A stretch of 64,000 nucleotides of DNA from Volvariella volvacea V23 (GCA_000349905.1 KB722741.1:387953-451952); one strand, 5' to 3'. Shown: positions 49,056 to 61,507, counted from the first letter of the stretch. Translations and numbers: made by a program. Notes: generated by a model not told the origin, from the letters alone.

Positions 49056-51207
49056 CTTGTGAGCCGCAAAGACTCCGAGATGAGGGTACAAAGATAATAA
49101 GGAGACGGGGGAACGAAGACGACTTGGATAGCAAACGGAGTTCGCTACAGTGCGCCAATAAGTGGCATGTGACGTCCTCCACGTGACCATTCTTGCACTC
49201 CATCCCCAATATTAATGTTCACCACGACTCCACATATCTGCGCGCTACTGCACTTGCAATCAATAGAGTTTAGGCTGGGCTCTCCACGGGCTGAGGATAT
49301 TGATCACCCTCTCGCGCTACCACGTTCATTCTCAGGGGAGGATCCTGGAATTGTTGCAAATTCGTGAACTATCATCTGTCGCGAACCCCGACCATGGGCA
49401 GCAAGTTGTCAACAACGTGCTACCCATTGACGTTTTTCTCAGCAGCACAACGCCCATGAAGTGCTTTGTCATTTACTGGAACACATCCGGCTTTACTGCC
49501 TCTGGGATCGTATGGAGTGGGTTCTCCAAGACACCCTCAACAAACACAGTGCACTGTGAACTTTTTACCAAGTCTTTTCCAACTAGTGGGGTTTCTAGTG
49601 AGTAATGTATCAACTGCCCCCTTTCTTTCTTTTTTATAGCTCTTTTTTTAGGGTTGCTGTATAGAGTTGCTGCATGCCCTAATTCGTGTACACCACTGGA
49701 GCGTCCCGGAGCATCCATCTTCTGGTGATATCATTGCCCAGTCAGGACAGGTTCCAGTTCATTCAGATAATGTGATTCCTTGAACGCAGAGAAGTCCACA
49801 TAAGAGGGTTGTAAAAATGGATTGCACTAGTTTGAATTAATACTTGTTTGAACATAACAGCAGCGGCTATTACCTTTTGCTGCCGTTTTAATGCAAGCCA
49901 CTGTGTTCGGCTTTTCAAGGTTGCCAATCTTAACCCACCCAGCTCCACATTTTACAGCAGGCCAACGAGAAGACGAATGATTATTGTTTGTAGGTAGATG
50001 TCTGAACACTCTGGATCTAGGTCTAAATCCGCATCGATTCATCTTCAGTGACGAATTTAATATGCTGGTGTTGATTGCAGCAGCTTGCTTTCCGCCCTAC
50101 CTGCTCAATGGGAGCAACCCCACCAGCAGGCCCGACGAAAGGAGAGATCCTCTAGGTGAGAAAGCGCTGTGGGTGCCTATTTCTCCTTCGCATGCGTATC
50201 TTCCGCGATGACCTTAGCAACGCTTCAGCGCGGATTCTGTTAGACATGAAATCTGGCTTCATGGAGAACGATAACGCGTGGTTCGGCCGAATATGGGATG
50301 CCTCGAAACGTCGCGAGAATCAGATCTCCCTGCTTGGTATTGATCCTCTCTCGGAGATGAGGATGCAAATAGGCGATCGGAACGCCGATGCAGGAGGGGT
50401 TGACACCGCGACGCATGGAGGGGTATGTGGACGGCCATCCAAATGTCTGCACACCTCGGTCAAAGGCACGTACTGGTAACAGAGCTTGGCATATTAATGA
50501 TGGCATATAGGAGTGTACCCAGAGCCGCATCATTGCTATTAATGTGACAAAGTCAGCATCATTCTGCCCCTTCTGTTACTCAGCGTTCTGACACGATATA
50601 AGTGAATCGATGGCTCTGTGATATCATTTAATAATCAGTGCTCAAACCTAGGCTCCGTATATGTGCCTCAGATACACCCCTTTTGGCGATGGCGGAGTGT
50701 GCTTGACCATCAGTAAACATCCCTAAGACTTGTACACACGTCTATGATCGTGCGTGATTGGGGTCGTGCGTTAACCAGATACTTTCGTAATGATGCTGAT
50801 ACCCTGAATTTAATTCATATACCGTTGGCCGCCGAGGAAGCTTACATGTATTCGATTATATTGCCTTAAACTGTGTATCTGCTATTATTCGCCAGCTGCC
50901 CTCTGCCAGTAGCTATTACCTGGATGGCGAGACCAATGGAGTTTGCTGTGCCAATAAAGGCCACGTGCTCATGGGTTTCGCCGCGTCCATCCCATCGTGG
51001 ACCTTCAATAACGCAAAACAACTAAGATGACTGGATGCGCTATTATCTTGCCTCGTGCAAGGGTTAGAAGCCTAATGCTGTGCACACCATGCCAACAATG
51101 CATTCTATGGATCATCAGATGTCTACAGCATTCTTGGCCCTACATATACGGACTCGCTGTGAAGATTCCCGCCTCTCCCATTGACTACCACGAATACAGC
51201 AAGCACA
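49056..51207. other. Long divergent intergenic region
   Basis: About 2.15 kb between the lectin (minus) and the NACHT-like gene (plus). Frames at 49984-50211 and 50156-50479 show exon-like ends (acceptor near 50080, donor CTAG/GTGAGA near 50155) but no recognisable protein. A decayed gene is possible; I cannot support it. Confidence 0.35.
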
Positions 51208-53479
51208 ATGCCATCCAGTACTCGCACTTCGTCTTCCAATAGCATTAGGACTACTACACCCAGACGTTCAGATGCGTCCAGCGAGGGCCGGTCATTCATC
51301 GTCCTCCCATCTAAACCAGATGAGGCGCACTTGGCCCAAAGAAAAGATAGAGAGGAAAACGACATGAAGTGAGTGAACTCGAATACGGTGTGCTAAGCGA
51401 GAAGTACTGATTAATGCACGTTCTCCGCTCTAGTGACATACTCCAGGCCATGAATCTGGAATGTAAGCGGCGCTTTTGCTTAGCGCCCCTCCAAGCTGAC
51501 ATTTAACAGTAATATCTTTTAAGAGCAATTCGAAAGCGAATAAACCAAACGTGCTAAAGGTCTTTGCGCAAACCTCGATTAGGAGAGCGCATAAATACAG
51601 ACTACCATTGACCGAAGCCAAGCACACGACGAAGTAAGTATTCGTTTTCACTTCCTGGTAGGATTGCCTCTGACCACCGGAAAGAGAACTCTCTGGAATG
51701 ACACCGATCTCGTTCAAACTAGGCATGAAACGCCTTGGAAATCATAATATTTCTTCGGCTATAAAGCTAGGGACTTATATATCGAACTCAAACGAAGCCT
51801 ATCTAGCACACGAACTCGCCGATCTCAGCGGCGACTCTGATCTCGTGCTGCAATTTCCTGAGGGAGAGTTGACATTACGCGTTTCCCTGTCGTTCCCCAA
51901 TAACCAAGCTGTAAAAGAAGCCACAAGTAAGCTGTATGCCAAGGTCTACAATAACTTCAGAGCGGGAATTAGCTCCCTCGATAATTGTTTACGAGGTGAT
52001 TTAAATGACGAAGTAAGTTGAACAATAAATCTGCGGCGTACTAGATGACTGGCGCTAACGTGGTTCAGACGCGCCACAAGATATATATCGTTCGTGGCGC
52101 ATTGCAAATTCCTTTGCGCCTTATGGTTGGTGTTGCCATTTCTCGACTGATTCTTCAGTAACTTATCATGCCGTATTCGTCTAGAATCACGACCACGATT
52201 TCCTTCATCGTGCGATAAAATCAAGCTCAGATGTGCTGAGCTACGTAGAATCAGTAGAAAAAATTGCTCTTCAAGAGCCCAATCAAATTCAGAAGGCCTT
52301 ACTCACTGCCTTTGAACAAACCGTGATGTTCTTTGCCGCATTCTCTCCTTCGTTCAAAGGTAGCTTCCCAGTTAAAACGACATTTGTTATTAATGAAAAC
52401 TGACCCATGATCTAGGGTGGTACCCTGTTAATGCTGTGTCTTCTTCAAATGATAGTGCGCAAAAACGATCCTCCACCTCTATTGAAGTGATTGCAATGGC
52501 CCAAAATTTCTACTCCAGACCCAACATCAGCCAATTATTTGAGCAGGAATCAGTTTCCAAGCTCCAAAAAGGTGTGTACGTGTAGTATATTCAAAATCCC
52601 CAGTCTCAATAGCTTCTACATGCAGACCACCCTGTTTTAACCAACCTAATCTTTGACGACTACTACCTTTTCCCACCCAAATCCATTCACTCTGGAAAAC
52701 ACTCGGAAACCTCTGTCCTAAGTCAGGAATCTACCCAAAGCTTAGCAGAAACTATCATGGACTGGATTGGCAATCCCACTGCTCAAAGAGTCCTCTTTGC
52801 CTATTCAAACCGCGGCACTTCAGGCTACGCAGGAACGTGCATGTCTACATTAGTCCCAGCCTTGCACTCCCTGAGATGCTTGGGCGCATTTGCATACCTA
52901 CCACCTAATACCACAGACGAACAGTCCCTGATCCAAGTCATCCACTGCCTTGCTCTCCAACTCTGTTATCACGACGAGGAGCTTGCAAATTGTATCAAAG
53001 CGGTAATAGAGAATGATCCAAAGGTGTTAGAAGCCAGTGCTTTGAAACAAGCGGACGCGCTGCTCGGCACGCCGCTGCAGACGTTCAGAGCGGATAAAGG
53101 CCGGTGCACGCCCCTCGTCATCATGATCGGTAATCAGGACGAGCAGTTGACGGCGTTGGATGTGTACATGTGTCGTCTCTGCCAGTCTCCCGAATTGAGA
53201 CCGTTTGTGCGTTTCGTGCGGTTCATGTCGCAGGAGAGCTACGAGCTGGTGTTGACGGGGTGCCATGACCATCATGAGATATGGACTTTGGACTTGAATT
53301 TTAAAGATAATAATCGAAAAGCTGCTGTTAGGTCGAAGGGAAAGGAGAGTAATGCTACTGGTGGTGTCAGTGCTAGTGAGGGAGGATTGAAGATGAAGTC
53401 AGGGGGCCATACGTTGAGTACAGAAGCGCCAAAGGAGACTCAAAGCCCAATAGCTATCATGATCACTTCAGCAGAGTGA
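51208..53479 (+). CDS. NACHT-like protein with degenerate Walker motifs
   Basis: Multi-exon gene whose middle matches the NACHT NTPase layout of basidiomycete NLR-like proteins. It has MDWIGNPTAQRVLFAY, then RGTSGYAGTCMSTL at the P-loop place, LGAFAYLPP, VIHCLALQLCYHDEELANCI, and LVIMIGNQDEQ at the Walker B place. The P-loop lysine is Gly and its preceding Gly is Ala (GTSGYAGT instead of GxxGxGKT); the first Walker B Asp is Gly. ATP hydrolysis is therefore unlikely. The N-terminal part (RSFIVLPSKPDEAHLAQ, LKVFAQTSIRRAHKYRL) is only loosely reminiscent of a C2 or effector region. No WD40 or TPR repeats follow; the C terminus after the NACHT-like part is short. Several splice sites, notably 51622-51674 and 52018-52184, are inferred. 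ATG 51208 is tentative. Confidence 0.55.
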
Positions 53480-54443
53480 TTGATGACACCGACCTGTTTG
53501 CCGCTTTCCACGATAACTTGAAGACGGACACCAGCAAAACTTGAATGTTTCTGTAAGTGCCATTGTTTTTCTTGAGGATGTATATGTACTTCCCACATGT
53601 ATGCTTTGTACCACACCGCTGCACTGTAGTGCAGTTGTAATAACCATGTTCCATGTGCGTTGAAAACCGTCGAAAGCTATCTCGAAGTCCATTCAAACGA
53701 TAGGTGAATAAAACACATCTCATTCTTTAACGGCCCCGGACTCCGGGGCAAAATCACATTAACGCCCCGAACTCAAGGCTGATTCGGCCAGTAGGTGTGG
53801 GCCCCGGAGGCTCCCAACGGTCCCCGTCGTCTACAAACTGGCATCCGGTGCGAGCGAGATGAAAGAGTCGGACAAGTCCATCCAACATGGACCGACCCGG
53901 CCCGGTGGACCTAACCAAGGTAAATCTTGGTCGACAGGGCCCGAGCCAGTCATGATAGCCATCGTGGCATATTTGTATGCGGGGTGCCATTGTCCAGGTG
54001 TCAGAATGCTAACAATCGCGACACGCTAGTGTCAAAAGGGAATGGAACGAGCAGTCCAGCGGTCCGCAGGCTTGGACGTGATCCGTTTGCCCCCAAAGAC
54101 GGTTTAGAAAGGGCATCAACCAAGTAGCACCGGCCAAGGAACTCGACAATTCCTGTCAATCATATTAACCAATCAACTTAACGTCGTCACATCACAACCA
54201 AGAGCCCAAAGAGAGAGTGTGCGAGAGAGTTCAGCGAGAGAGAATAGAGTGCAATTCGTGTCGGAGGACAAATGGTGATATCCTGCCACCACCTGTCATC
54301 TACACGCATTATGGAGTCTACGCAAGAGGCAAGTGCCTGATCCAATTATAGAAGTTACGCTGGTAATTCAAACTTTTGTCCTTGCAACACCCTGTGGGAA
54401 TGGTCGTGTGAGCTCAAGAGGCGTACTACGTGGAGGACACGGC
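53480..54443. other. Convergent 3' intergenic region
   Basis: About 960 bases between the NACHT-like gene and ERD2. No gene is seen. A GC-rich stretch around 53735-53960 has a minus-strand frame of no recognisable kind. Confidence 0.45.
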
Positions 54444-55360
54444 TCACTTTGTGAAGTAGACATAGAAGAAGTCTAAGTAGAGACCAGTCTGGACAATGCC
54501 TGCAGTCACTGCAATGGGGTCAACCACGCTCTCTGTAAAGTACCTGAGTAAAATATGAGGTAACGGCGTCAGGTTGGAGTAATATATGACGTTCCAGAAG
54601 CGTACCTATAGATCCAATTAGGAATGTACAACGCCCTGTAAATTCCCAGAGCAGCCAAATAGTGGGTGGTAATAGTCTCGGCCTCGCCAGTGCGTTGCAA
54701 CATAAATAGTTGTGGGAGGATGGCAACGGACTCGAGGAAGATGGAGAAGGACCAGAGGACTTCCGTGAACGTGAATTTGTAGTTGAAGATCAATCCAAGG
54801 ATGAGGCATGGTGCAACGAGGTATTCGACTTTGAATGTATCAATGGATGGGTCGTGAGTTGGTCTGGAATTTGGGTGCGTGTGAGCGGCTCGTTGGCATG
54901 GAGTGGGATTTCCCTGGGACGGGAAAGCGCGGTGAAGAGGAATGAAACGTACCGGAAGCGGTATTTCATAAGGTAGAGGATGTAGCAGCTGCTCCCAATA
55001 AAGAACAACTTCATGAGGGTGTTGTAGATTGAGATGAAGCGGAAGAAGAGGTCAAGGTAGCGCGACACGAAAACCGTTACGTAGAGAGCTTGGGTCTTGA
55101 AGGAAATTCCTGCACTTCAAGTCAGCATACGATTCGAGAGAGCCCGCCCAACCGCATCTGCATGCAGTGCATAGGGCATGATGAAGGCATCCGATGAGCG
55201 GCTCACCTCGACATGAACGTGATGTTTGTATTTTGTGCAACAAGATGAATATAGAAGCCAGGTGGGAAAGGTCACCTGCCAAGCGACACGATTTTCATGA
55301 GCCCGCGCGTCTGCCTGCAAGGAAGGGCTGATACCCACCTAGCAGCCTGAAGAGATTCAT
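54444..55360 (-). CDS. ERD2: ER lumen protein-retaining receptor (HDEL receptor)
   Basis: Seven-helix Golgi receptor that returns HDEL-tagged ER proteins via COPI vesicles. The first exon is tiny (MNLFRLLG, 55360 to about 55339), followed by [15 protein letters not shown] and [17 protein letters not shown], which contains the conserved signal-binding motif. Next are [28 protein letters not shown] and the exon junction before [10 protein letters not shown]. The rest is [55 protein letters not shown], and a last exon [20 protein letters not shown] ending YVYFTK. About 210 residues, the usual length. All junctions are GT...AG. Confidence 0.95.
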
Positions 55361-56854
55361 GGTGAAGAGGGCTTTCACAAGCAACGGCGAGGATGCGGAG
55401 GCTAGGTATCAAACGATGTGGTGTCTACACCCTGGGCGCAGTTGACGTGTTTCTGCTCTTCCAGTGGGGAATGCTGACTAAGCTGTTCCCATGCTCAGCC
55501 ACTCTGGGCGGATCAGTGCCAAGCATGCAGCTCGAGGACAGAGTAAATCGTCGTGGACTGCAGTTTTTCTTTCTCTGGTGCCGGGTTGGTGCAGATTGGC
55601 GCAGGGGAGTGGTGGCAGCGCACCGCGGAAGGACGCGAGTATCGACGAGTCGCCAGTGCGTGGCTTATGTAATGAATCCAACGCGCGCTTCGCTAGCCTT
55701 GGCTTTCCCAACACCTTCACCAACTGCAGCAAGCTGGAGGTGAGTCGTATGATTCTTCCGTCCCTTTTCTCGCAAGGATGCCTTAGTAAAAGGGTCGAGT
55801 CTCGCCTCACCGCCCACACGCCATCAGCCACCCCTTCTCTGGCGTCTCTGAACCCCAAAGCGTCTGATTCCTAGATCCCGTTCTCAAGGCCAATTGCGGG
55901 GTGTCGTAAGGCCAGACCGACATTCGGACACCCAGAAATAGACTGTCATGGCTCAAGTCCCATAGCCAGGCAGTAAAGGCGGTATCCTACAGCGGGGGGT
56001 CAAGCCTCCTTCGTTCCAGCCGAGCCCATGCAGGGGGACCCACCTTGCGTTGGGTGGTCATCAGCAGTGGTTTGTTTGGCGGACGAGATAGTTGCCTGCT
56101 CATTTAAAGCATCTGGGCTCGAGGATGGTATCCCAAGTGTGTGGTTATGAGCACATATGTTGGAGCGGAGGCGTCGTTTTGGGATGTGGCTGGTCTTGTG
56201 GTTTTCGGGTGGTGTACGGGGCACATGAGATCACTTTCATGTCTGCTTTTGCAGCACTGAGCGCTTCTTACTACTTATATGATGCATCGATGCAGCGCTA
56301 ACTTGTTTCCATCTTTTTTCTCTTCAGGACTGCTATTTCGGGGCTCTTTCTTATCATCACGGAAGTAATCGATGTCCTGTTATCGACTATGTCCCACCTT
56401 CACAGAGACCGTATCTCTATGGTATACTTGTGCTTCCGTATATCTCTCCAATAGAACATCTCACCACCTAACCAAGTCTATCTCCGCAAGTAGTCGTGAT
56501 TTGATTGGTTGATTCGACGGAGGCCGATTATCGAATTACCTCCGCATTATTGTTGAGGTCGAAGGGGAGCTGGGCGGTGGCTTGGTTACCTTCACAACGG
56601 GTGAGAGTAACAGATCGGCTCGATTTCTTGTCTTCCAGCACGGGCATTAATCCCGCCTAGATAACAGTAACCAACAATAGAACCACACCTTCCTCTTGTC
56701 GCCTCGGGTCCCTCACCCTCACCCATCCTCGACGCAGGAGCTGGTCTTCAAATTCGTTCTCTTTGGGTCTAAGCATCGTGCAGGTTACGATTTCGATCCG
56801 ACACTGTTGACTCTGTTGTGGCTGGGCCGCCATTTTAAGCTAGCGAGCGGGACG
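55361..56854. other. Divergent intergenic region, no gene seen
   Basis: About 1.5 kb between ERD2 (minus) and the TM198-like gene (plus). Open frames of 110-130 codons overlap on both strands at 55393-55874 without recognisable protein; I regard them as chance in GC-rich sequence. Confidence 0.4.
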
Positions 56855-58132
56855 ATGGCCCCTATGCTCACCTGCACACAGTTGTTCCAATACATCTTTC
56901 TCCTCTCGCTGACCCTCACCCCATGCCGTGCTCTGCCTCCCTTGCCCGCACCAATCTTTTCACCCTTCCTCTTTATCCGGCGCGACGAGGACTTTGTCAT
57001 CAACAATAACACAGGAACAGTCCAAGTCTTTGACCCATCCACTCAAGAAACGATCCCACAAGCAACAGCGACAGACGGCGGCGGAAATGGATTCGATGCA
57101 CCAGCTATCTTGTGGCTCGTATTCGCGCTGTTGGTTGGTCTTCCTATGGCCCTGGCTGGTTTCAGGGGACGAAAAGCGACGACTGGAACTGGATTCGGGT
57201 TGGCGTTTGCTGTCTGCTGTATGTCGCTTTTGTACCCTTTAAGCGTTGGCTAACATATCATTCCTGCTTTTAGCTTGGGCCGCTTTGGTGAATGGTCTGA
57301 AAGGTGGAGGTGTTTCCGATGCATTATTGACGGCTGTCGTCCTCGTGTTGTTCGTCATCGGCTTCGGCATTGGACTATGGAAATTCTCTCAAATCGTTGG
57401 CATAACGTTCGTCGGAGCTCTAGGGGGATTAGCTGTAGGCGTACGCGTGATGATATTCCGGGAGAACTTGGTCTTGCAACAACAGGAACTATTCCCGGTC
57501 GTTTGGGTCCTGATCGGGGTATGTGGCTTGGCTGGTGGACTGGTTATGCTGTGGTGGCAGCGCGCTGGTATCGTGAGTTTGTTGGTGCTGTACTTTTGCA
57601 ATGTGCTGACCCGGGGTTGTCGTTGGCTAGCTGTTTGGATGCGCGTCGATCGGGACTTTCCTTACCTTCCTTGGGATAGACCTCATCGTTAACAAGCAAG
57701 AAGGGATGAGCCGTGGTCTGCGTTATTTGTTTGATAGGAATACTACCCATGTCGCTGTATGTTTCGCCATCTCGGGGCTTACGCTTACACAGCTGAGACC
57801 ACGTTTAGGATCTTATTGTGAAAGGATACACACCATCCGTGTCAACTCAAGTACTCCTTGGCATATCCCTGGGCTTAACGTTCGTCACACCTTACCTTTG
57901 TTCTCTTGGACTATGACTTACTCCTTTCACACTGGTAAACAGGCCAGCACTCGCATATATGCAGCATAAAGTCTTCAAAGCGCCATTCAATCCTCAATCC
58001 TTTTTGGACTAGGAAACTGAAGAAGCCCTCAACGCCGTCTTCAACAACGCCAATAACCCCGATCATCTAGAAAAAGGAAGACATTCTTTCTTCGCGTCGA
58101 AGAGTAAGCTAAGGAGTAGGTTCAGCCTGTAG
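56855..58132 (+). CDS. Multi-pass membrane protein, TM7S3/TM198-like domain
   Basis: Secretory-pathway or plasma-membrane protein of unknown function, a common basidiomycete family. ATG 56855 gives a signal peptide (FQYIFLLSLTLTPCRA). The lumenal stalk contains NNNTGTVQVFD. Hydrophobic segments follow: ILWLVFALLVGLPMAL, TGFGLAFAVC/SWAALV, LTAVVLVLFVIGFGIGL, GALGGLAVGVRVMIF and VVWVLIGVCGLAGGL. After a splice comes LFGCASIGTFLTFLGIDLIV, then NKQEGMSRGLRYLFDR, LIVKGYTPSVSTQVLLG and PALAYMQHKVFKAPFN. The frame meets a TAG at 58010-58012, but 39 codons of charged, protein-like sequence (ETEEALNAVFNNANNPDH) continue to the TAG at 58130. A 42-nt intron from AAA/GTCTTC to GGACTAG would skip the stop in phase. 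The end is uncertain. Confidence 0.75.
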
Positions 58133-58540
58133 AGGGCACGCCGTAGGGGAGGAGGTGTTGAAACTTTGGATAGGTTGGTTCTGAATCGTTTTTCCACTCG
58201 TGTATGATTATCTATGTAGCGTTACTCTCAAAAGTGTCCTTTTTTCCTTTGTATTTTTAGCGCTGACTGCCATCTCAATAGGACTTTCTTTTGTACGCTT
58301 GCACCTTGTATTTACGCAATGTAGCTTGAAGCTACATATGTGCACTCTGGCGATCAATCACTTCAATTGGACGATGCACATCACAATTCGAAACTTGACA
58401 TGATTGGCAACTACAAGACTGCCCATGATGCACAGTGCATAATTCCTGTGCTTTCAACACTGAGATCATTTACTCCCAACGGACGCTGTTTTCGTTTATC
58501 CAATATCAGTAAACGTGAAGACCTTATCGAACAGAGCGGC
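58133..58540. other. Short convergent intergenic stretch
   Basis: About 400 bases between the convergent membrane-protein gene and the small minus-strand gene. Nothing recognised. Confidence 0.45.
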
Positions 58541-58934
58541 TTACAGCTTGCCCTTGACGCTATGAGCTCCACTTTCGTCCATCCAGGTGTACCTTCCGTC
58601 AGCGTGAACTTCACAAGCAGCCCTTCCCTCTCCAGTGTAGTACCAGAGCTCGGAGGCATTGCTTAGTTGAAGGGCACGCTTGCCGTGCTCTAGAAACACG
58701 CAGAGAAATGAAACGATCAACACCCAACCCCAAATTTAGGACAGCGAGAGAGAGCATACACATACCGACGCTGCCTTTGTCGATGATCCGGATGTACCCC
58801 AGAGCGGGGAAGGCGAGGATAAAGTCACCTTCGAGGACAGCGCCTGGGTCGGCGATGACATTGCCCTCCTTGCTGCCGCCGAAGAGGATGACGCTTTGTC
58901 CCTTGGGGACGGTGACACGCATGATACGGAACAT
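58541..58934 (-). CDS. Small conserved-looking protein of unknown function
   Basis: Two exons (58934-58766 and 58689-58541) join in phase to 105 aa. I do not recognise the family. The sequence is compact and ordered: MFRIMRVTVPKGQSVILFGG, DPGAVLEGDFILAFPALGYI, ALQLSNASELWYYTGEGR and YTWMDESGAHSVKGKL. There is no signal peptide or membrane segment, so it is probably cytosolic. It is short, with a regular core promoter: a TATAAAA box sits about 90 bases upstream. Such small TATA-driven genes are often inducible, which is an inference. Confidence 0.75.
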
Positions 58935-59889
58935 GGTGGTAAGAGTGCTTTGAGTGTTGCGTGTGTGTAGTGAGACTGGGATCCGAGGGGATGCAATTGG
59001 AGGGCTCGGGTTGGGGGGATTTTATAGCGCTGGTGGTGGGCGTGGTCTTGAAATCATGAGCGATGCGTCAGGTGGGGGAAAACTTTGGGTATCGAATATT
59101 GGGGGCGATGCCAGCTGTGAGGGGTTCTTACATTTAAGTATTAGCTTTCATTTGGGAGTTGGAATATCCTCCCCTATGCATCGGAAACCGAAGGGGGCTC
59201 TACTGCGTGCTATGGGAGTGTTCCCTGTGCTCAATGATTGCCTACCGGAGGCATGATATTCCATTCCCTCCTGTTGCTCGAGGTGAAGCTTTAGGTACTA
59301 ACTACCATTAAGCTGGTAGTGGATCACCGAACTGCAGGAGCGAATGTCCAATTGAAAGCCACGGACTACTCATCAATCATAAGCACCACCCAGCCTTGAA
59401 TTGAAGCAGCACCAATTTGAGGGACTGGGGGAGTTACACGTCCTACCCCAAAATGCTTCCGTCTGGAATTGATGGTCGCAGAACAGCCATGAAAAGCTAA
59501 ACGATATTCAAAGCTGCATTTCTTTATCCCACTTTGCCGATTCTCGTAAGTTGTAAATTGATGGAAATATTTTTTGGAGACTTGCAAGCTCCACAGCGAT
59601 GCTGCCTGCATATGGTCCACTCAAGTTGATGCACGACCGGAAGCACCAAAGAATATGGGGAGCAATAAGTGCACAATGTTAATTCACACGTATAAAAAAA
59701 CAATAAAACTCAATACTCGACGTTCTCAAATTTCAGCCTTATTCAACCTAGACAGTTCCATTACCGCGAAACCAGTTCTTCGGAAGGACTGCCAAAATGC
59801 TCAACTCAGTTTGGGCAGTTGGAATCCGTGTACAGTGTTGCATCACCCGGTCCGTATTGAAGAGGGTTGCAGCTACCGGGGGATGACCA
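58935..59889. other. Intergenic stretch, no further gene seen
   Basis: About 950 bases between two minus-strand genes. It contains the TATA box of the small gene and presumably the 3' UTR of the DUF1996 gene. No credible ORF. Confidence 0.5.
59020..59026 (-). promoter_or_regulatory. TATA box of the small minus-strand gene
   Basis: On the minus strand TATAAAA, about 90 bases before the ATG at 58934, in an otherwise GC-rich promoter. Confidence 0.65.
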
Positions 59890-61507
59890 TTAATTCGAAG
59901 GCCCCGCAATAGGGGAAGAAGTAACCCACCCAGGGAGCTTGTTCAAAACGCCGTCAATCTGCTCGTTGACGTGTGGAGAAATCTTGCAAGTGTCGGCGGT
60001 GGCCCTAGACTGGACTGTGAAGAAGCGGCAAGCCTCAGTGATGCCTGCAAGTTTGTGGGATCAGTTTAGAACAATGGTTTAGAGAAAATGCGGACCATTG
60101 CCGGTATCGTCATTGGGATTATCGCACTGGTCAATGGCATTCTGGAGAACGCCAACATCCCAGCCGTTCTGGAAGTCTGCATGCCAGGAGTAACCAGTGG
60201 GATCACTACTCGCTTGTCAGTTTAGGCCCTCCCAGCGGCGTATTAGACTTCATACCCGGTAGCATAGACGAAGGGCCAGCGGTCAACGGCAGGGTTCCAG
60301 CGGTTAGCAAAAGCGTGGACATCCCAAGTGATCTCGTAGAACATCTTCATAAGGGTGACTGGGTGAGAAGGAGGGCAAGTCCCTTGGTCGAGTTGCGAGA
60401 GGTAAGCAACGTGAGACCTATGGTCAGGACTGTCGACGTTGATGCCATCCCAGCAGGCTGGCATGTGAACGCGAGCATTGAAGCCTGTTGGGAGTATAAG
60501 ACTTGTAGTCAACATCGACAAGTAGCTTCAACAAACCAGCCTCGCAATCAGTAGTGGGCCAACCATGTCCTAAAAATTATGTGCATAATTACAAAACAAC
60601 TAGCCCGAACTGTGCTATTTTCTCACCATGATACTCTGGGTAAGGTGTTGTATACCTCAAACAAGCCCAGAAGATAGCTTGCTCAGCAAGGCCAGCTTGA
60701 GACTTGTCTGAATCTGGTAATCTATCGGGGGTGGTGTAAAAATCCAGGGCGGCTCACGTGAAGTAATTGCTTACTTGCGAGAACGGGCGGCGGGGTTACC
60801 ACTGATCATCTTAAAGCCAGGTGGGAACGCCTTCAGACCCTTGCCGCCGTTGCGGACTGCGTCGACACCACGGTTCTGGTAGTATACGAGGAGACCTTCA
60901 CACAACTTTCAGTAAGGATCAGCCACATATGGTTAGGTGATTACCTCCGTCACCGACAGGCTCATACTGGCCAGTCCTGGGGTCCCTGAAGTAGAGCTTG
61001 GGGAACCCTGTCCGAAGGAGGCACCACGTCGGGAGTGAGAAGTGCATCGTAGCGATTCAGATGGCCAACGTACAGTAGGCAGACTTATCCTGGGTAACGA
61101 CACAGTTGGTGCAACGGGAAGCGCGCAAGCTGTCAAAGGTACCGTTGGCAGCGAAATCTGACCAACGCGCGGACAGGTGTTAGTGCATATTGAAACTTCT
61201 TCTTGAGGTTGAGATATACTAACTGCTACCACCGTGGATTGTCTGGAGTACAGAATATTAGGTGCTGCTCATCGGATGTCGGCATACAGATACCTACGTG
61301 AACATGTTGGGAAGGCGTACGTCCCGGGCTGATGATAGGGTCAACGCGCTCTGAATGACAATACTTCTGTGTCAGTATTGGCATTACCCCCGAGTGAAAT
61401 TACATACCTTGCACCAGCGGGCGGGTGCAAGCAACGCGGAACCACGCTAAAGCAGCTTGGGCAGAGAAAAGAGCAACAAGAAGAGGGGCGAAAGATGCTT
61501 TAACCAT
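59890..61507 (-). CDS. Secreted DUF1996 domain protein
   Basis: Extracellular or wall-associated protein of unknown activity; the family is widespread in fungi. The signal peptide (ASFAPLLVALFSAQAALA) precedes WFRVACTRPLVQ, the diagnostic start of DUF1996. It is followed by ERVDPIISPGRTPSQHVH, TIHGGS/NF, SRCTNCVVTQDKSAYW, LYFRDP, LLVYYQNRG, FPPGFKMISGNPAARS and CWDGINVDSPDHRSHVAY. Then come PVTLMKMFYEITWDVHAF and PTGYSWHADFQNGWD, with the ending ACRFFTVQSRATADTC to SPIAGPSN. Many short introns separate these blocks (for example after VQ, HVH, GGS and AYW), all consistent with frame. No WSC domain or membrane segment follows. A TATA-like AATAAAAG lies about 80 bases upstream. Confidence 0.9.

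Noticed and set aside
55393..55874. Overlapping 110-130 codon frames on both strands
   Set aside because: Mutually overlapping frames in GC-rich sequence, without motif or splice support, in the divergent promoter region of ERD2.
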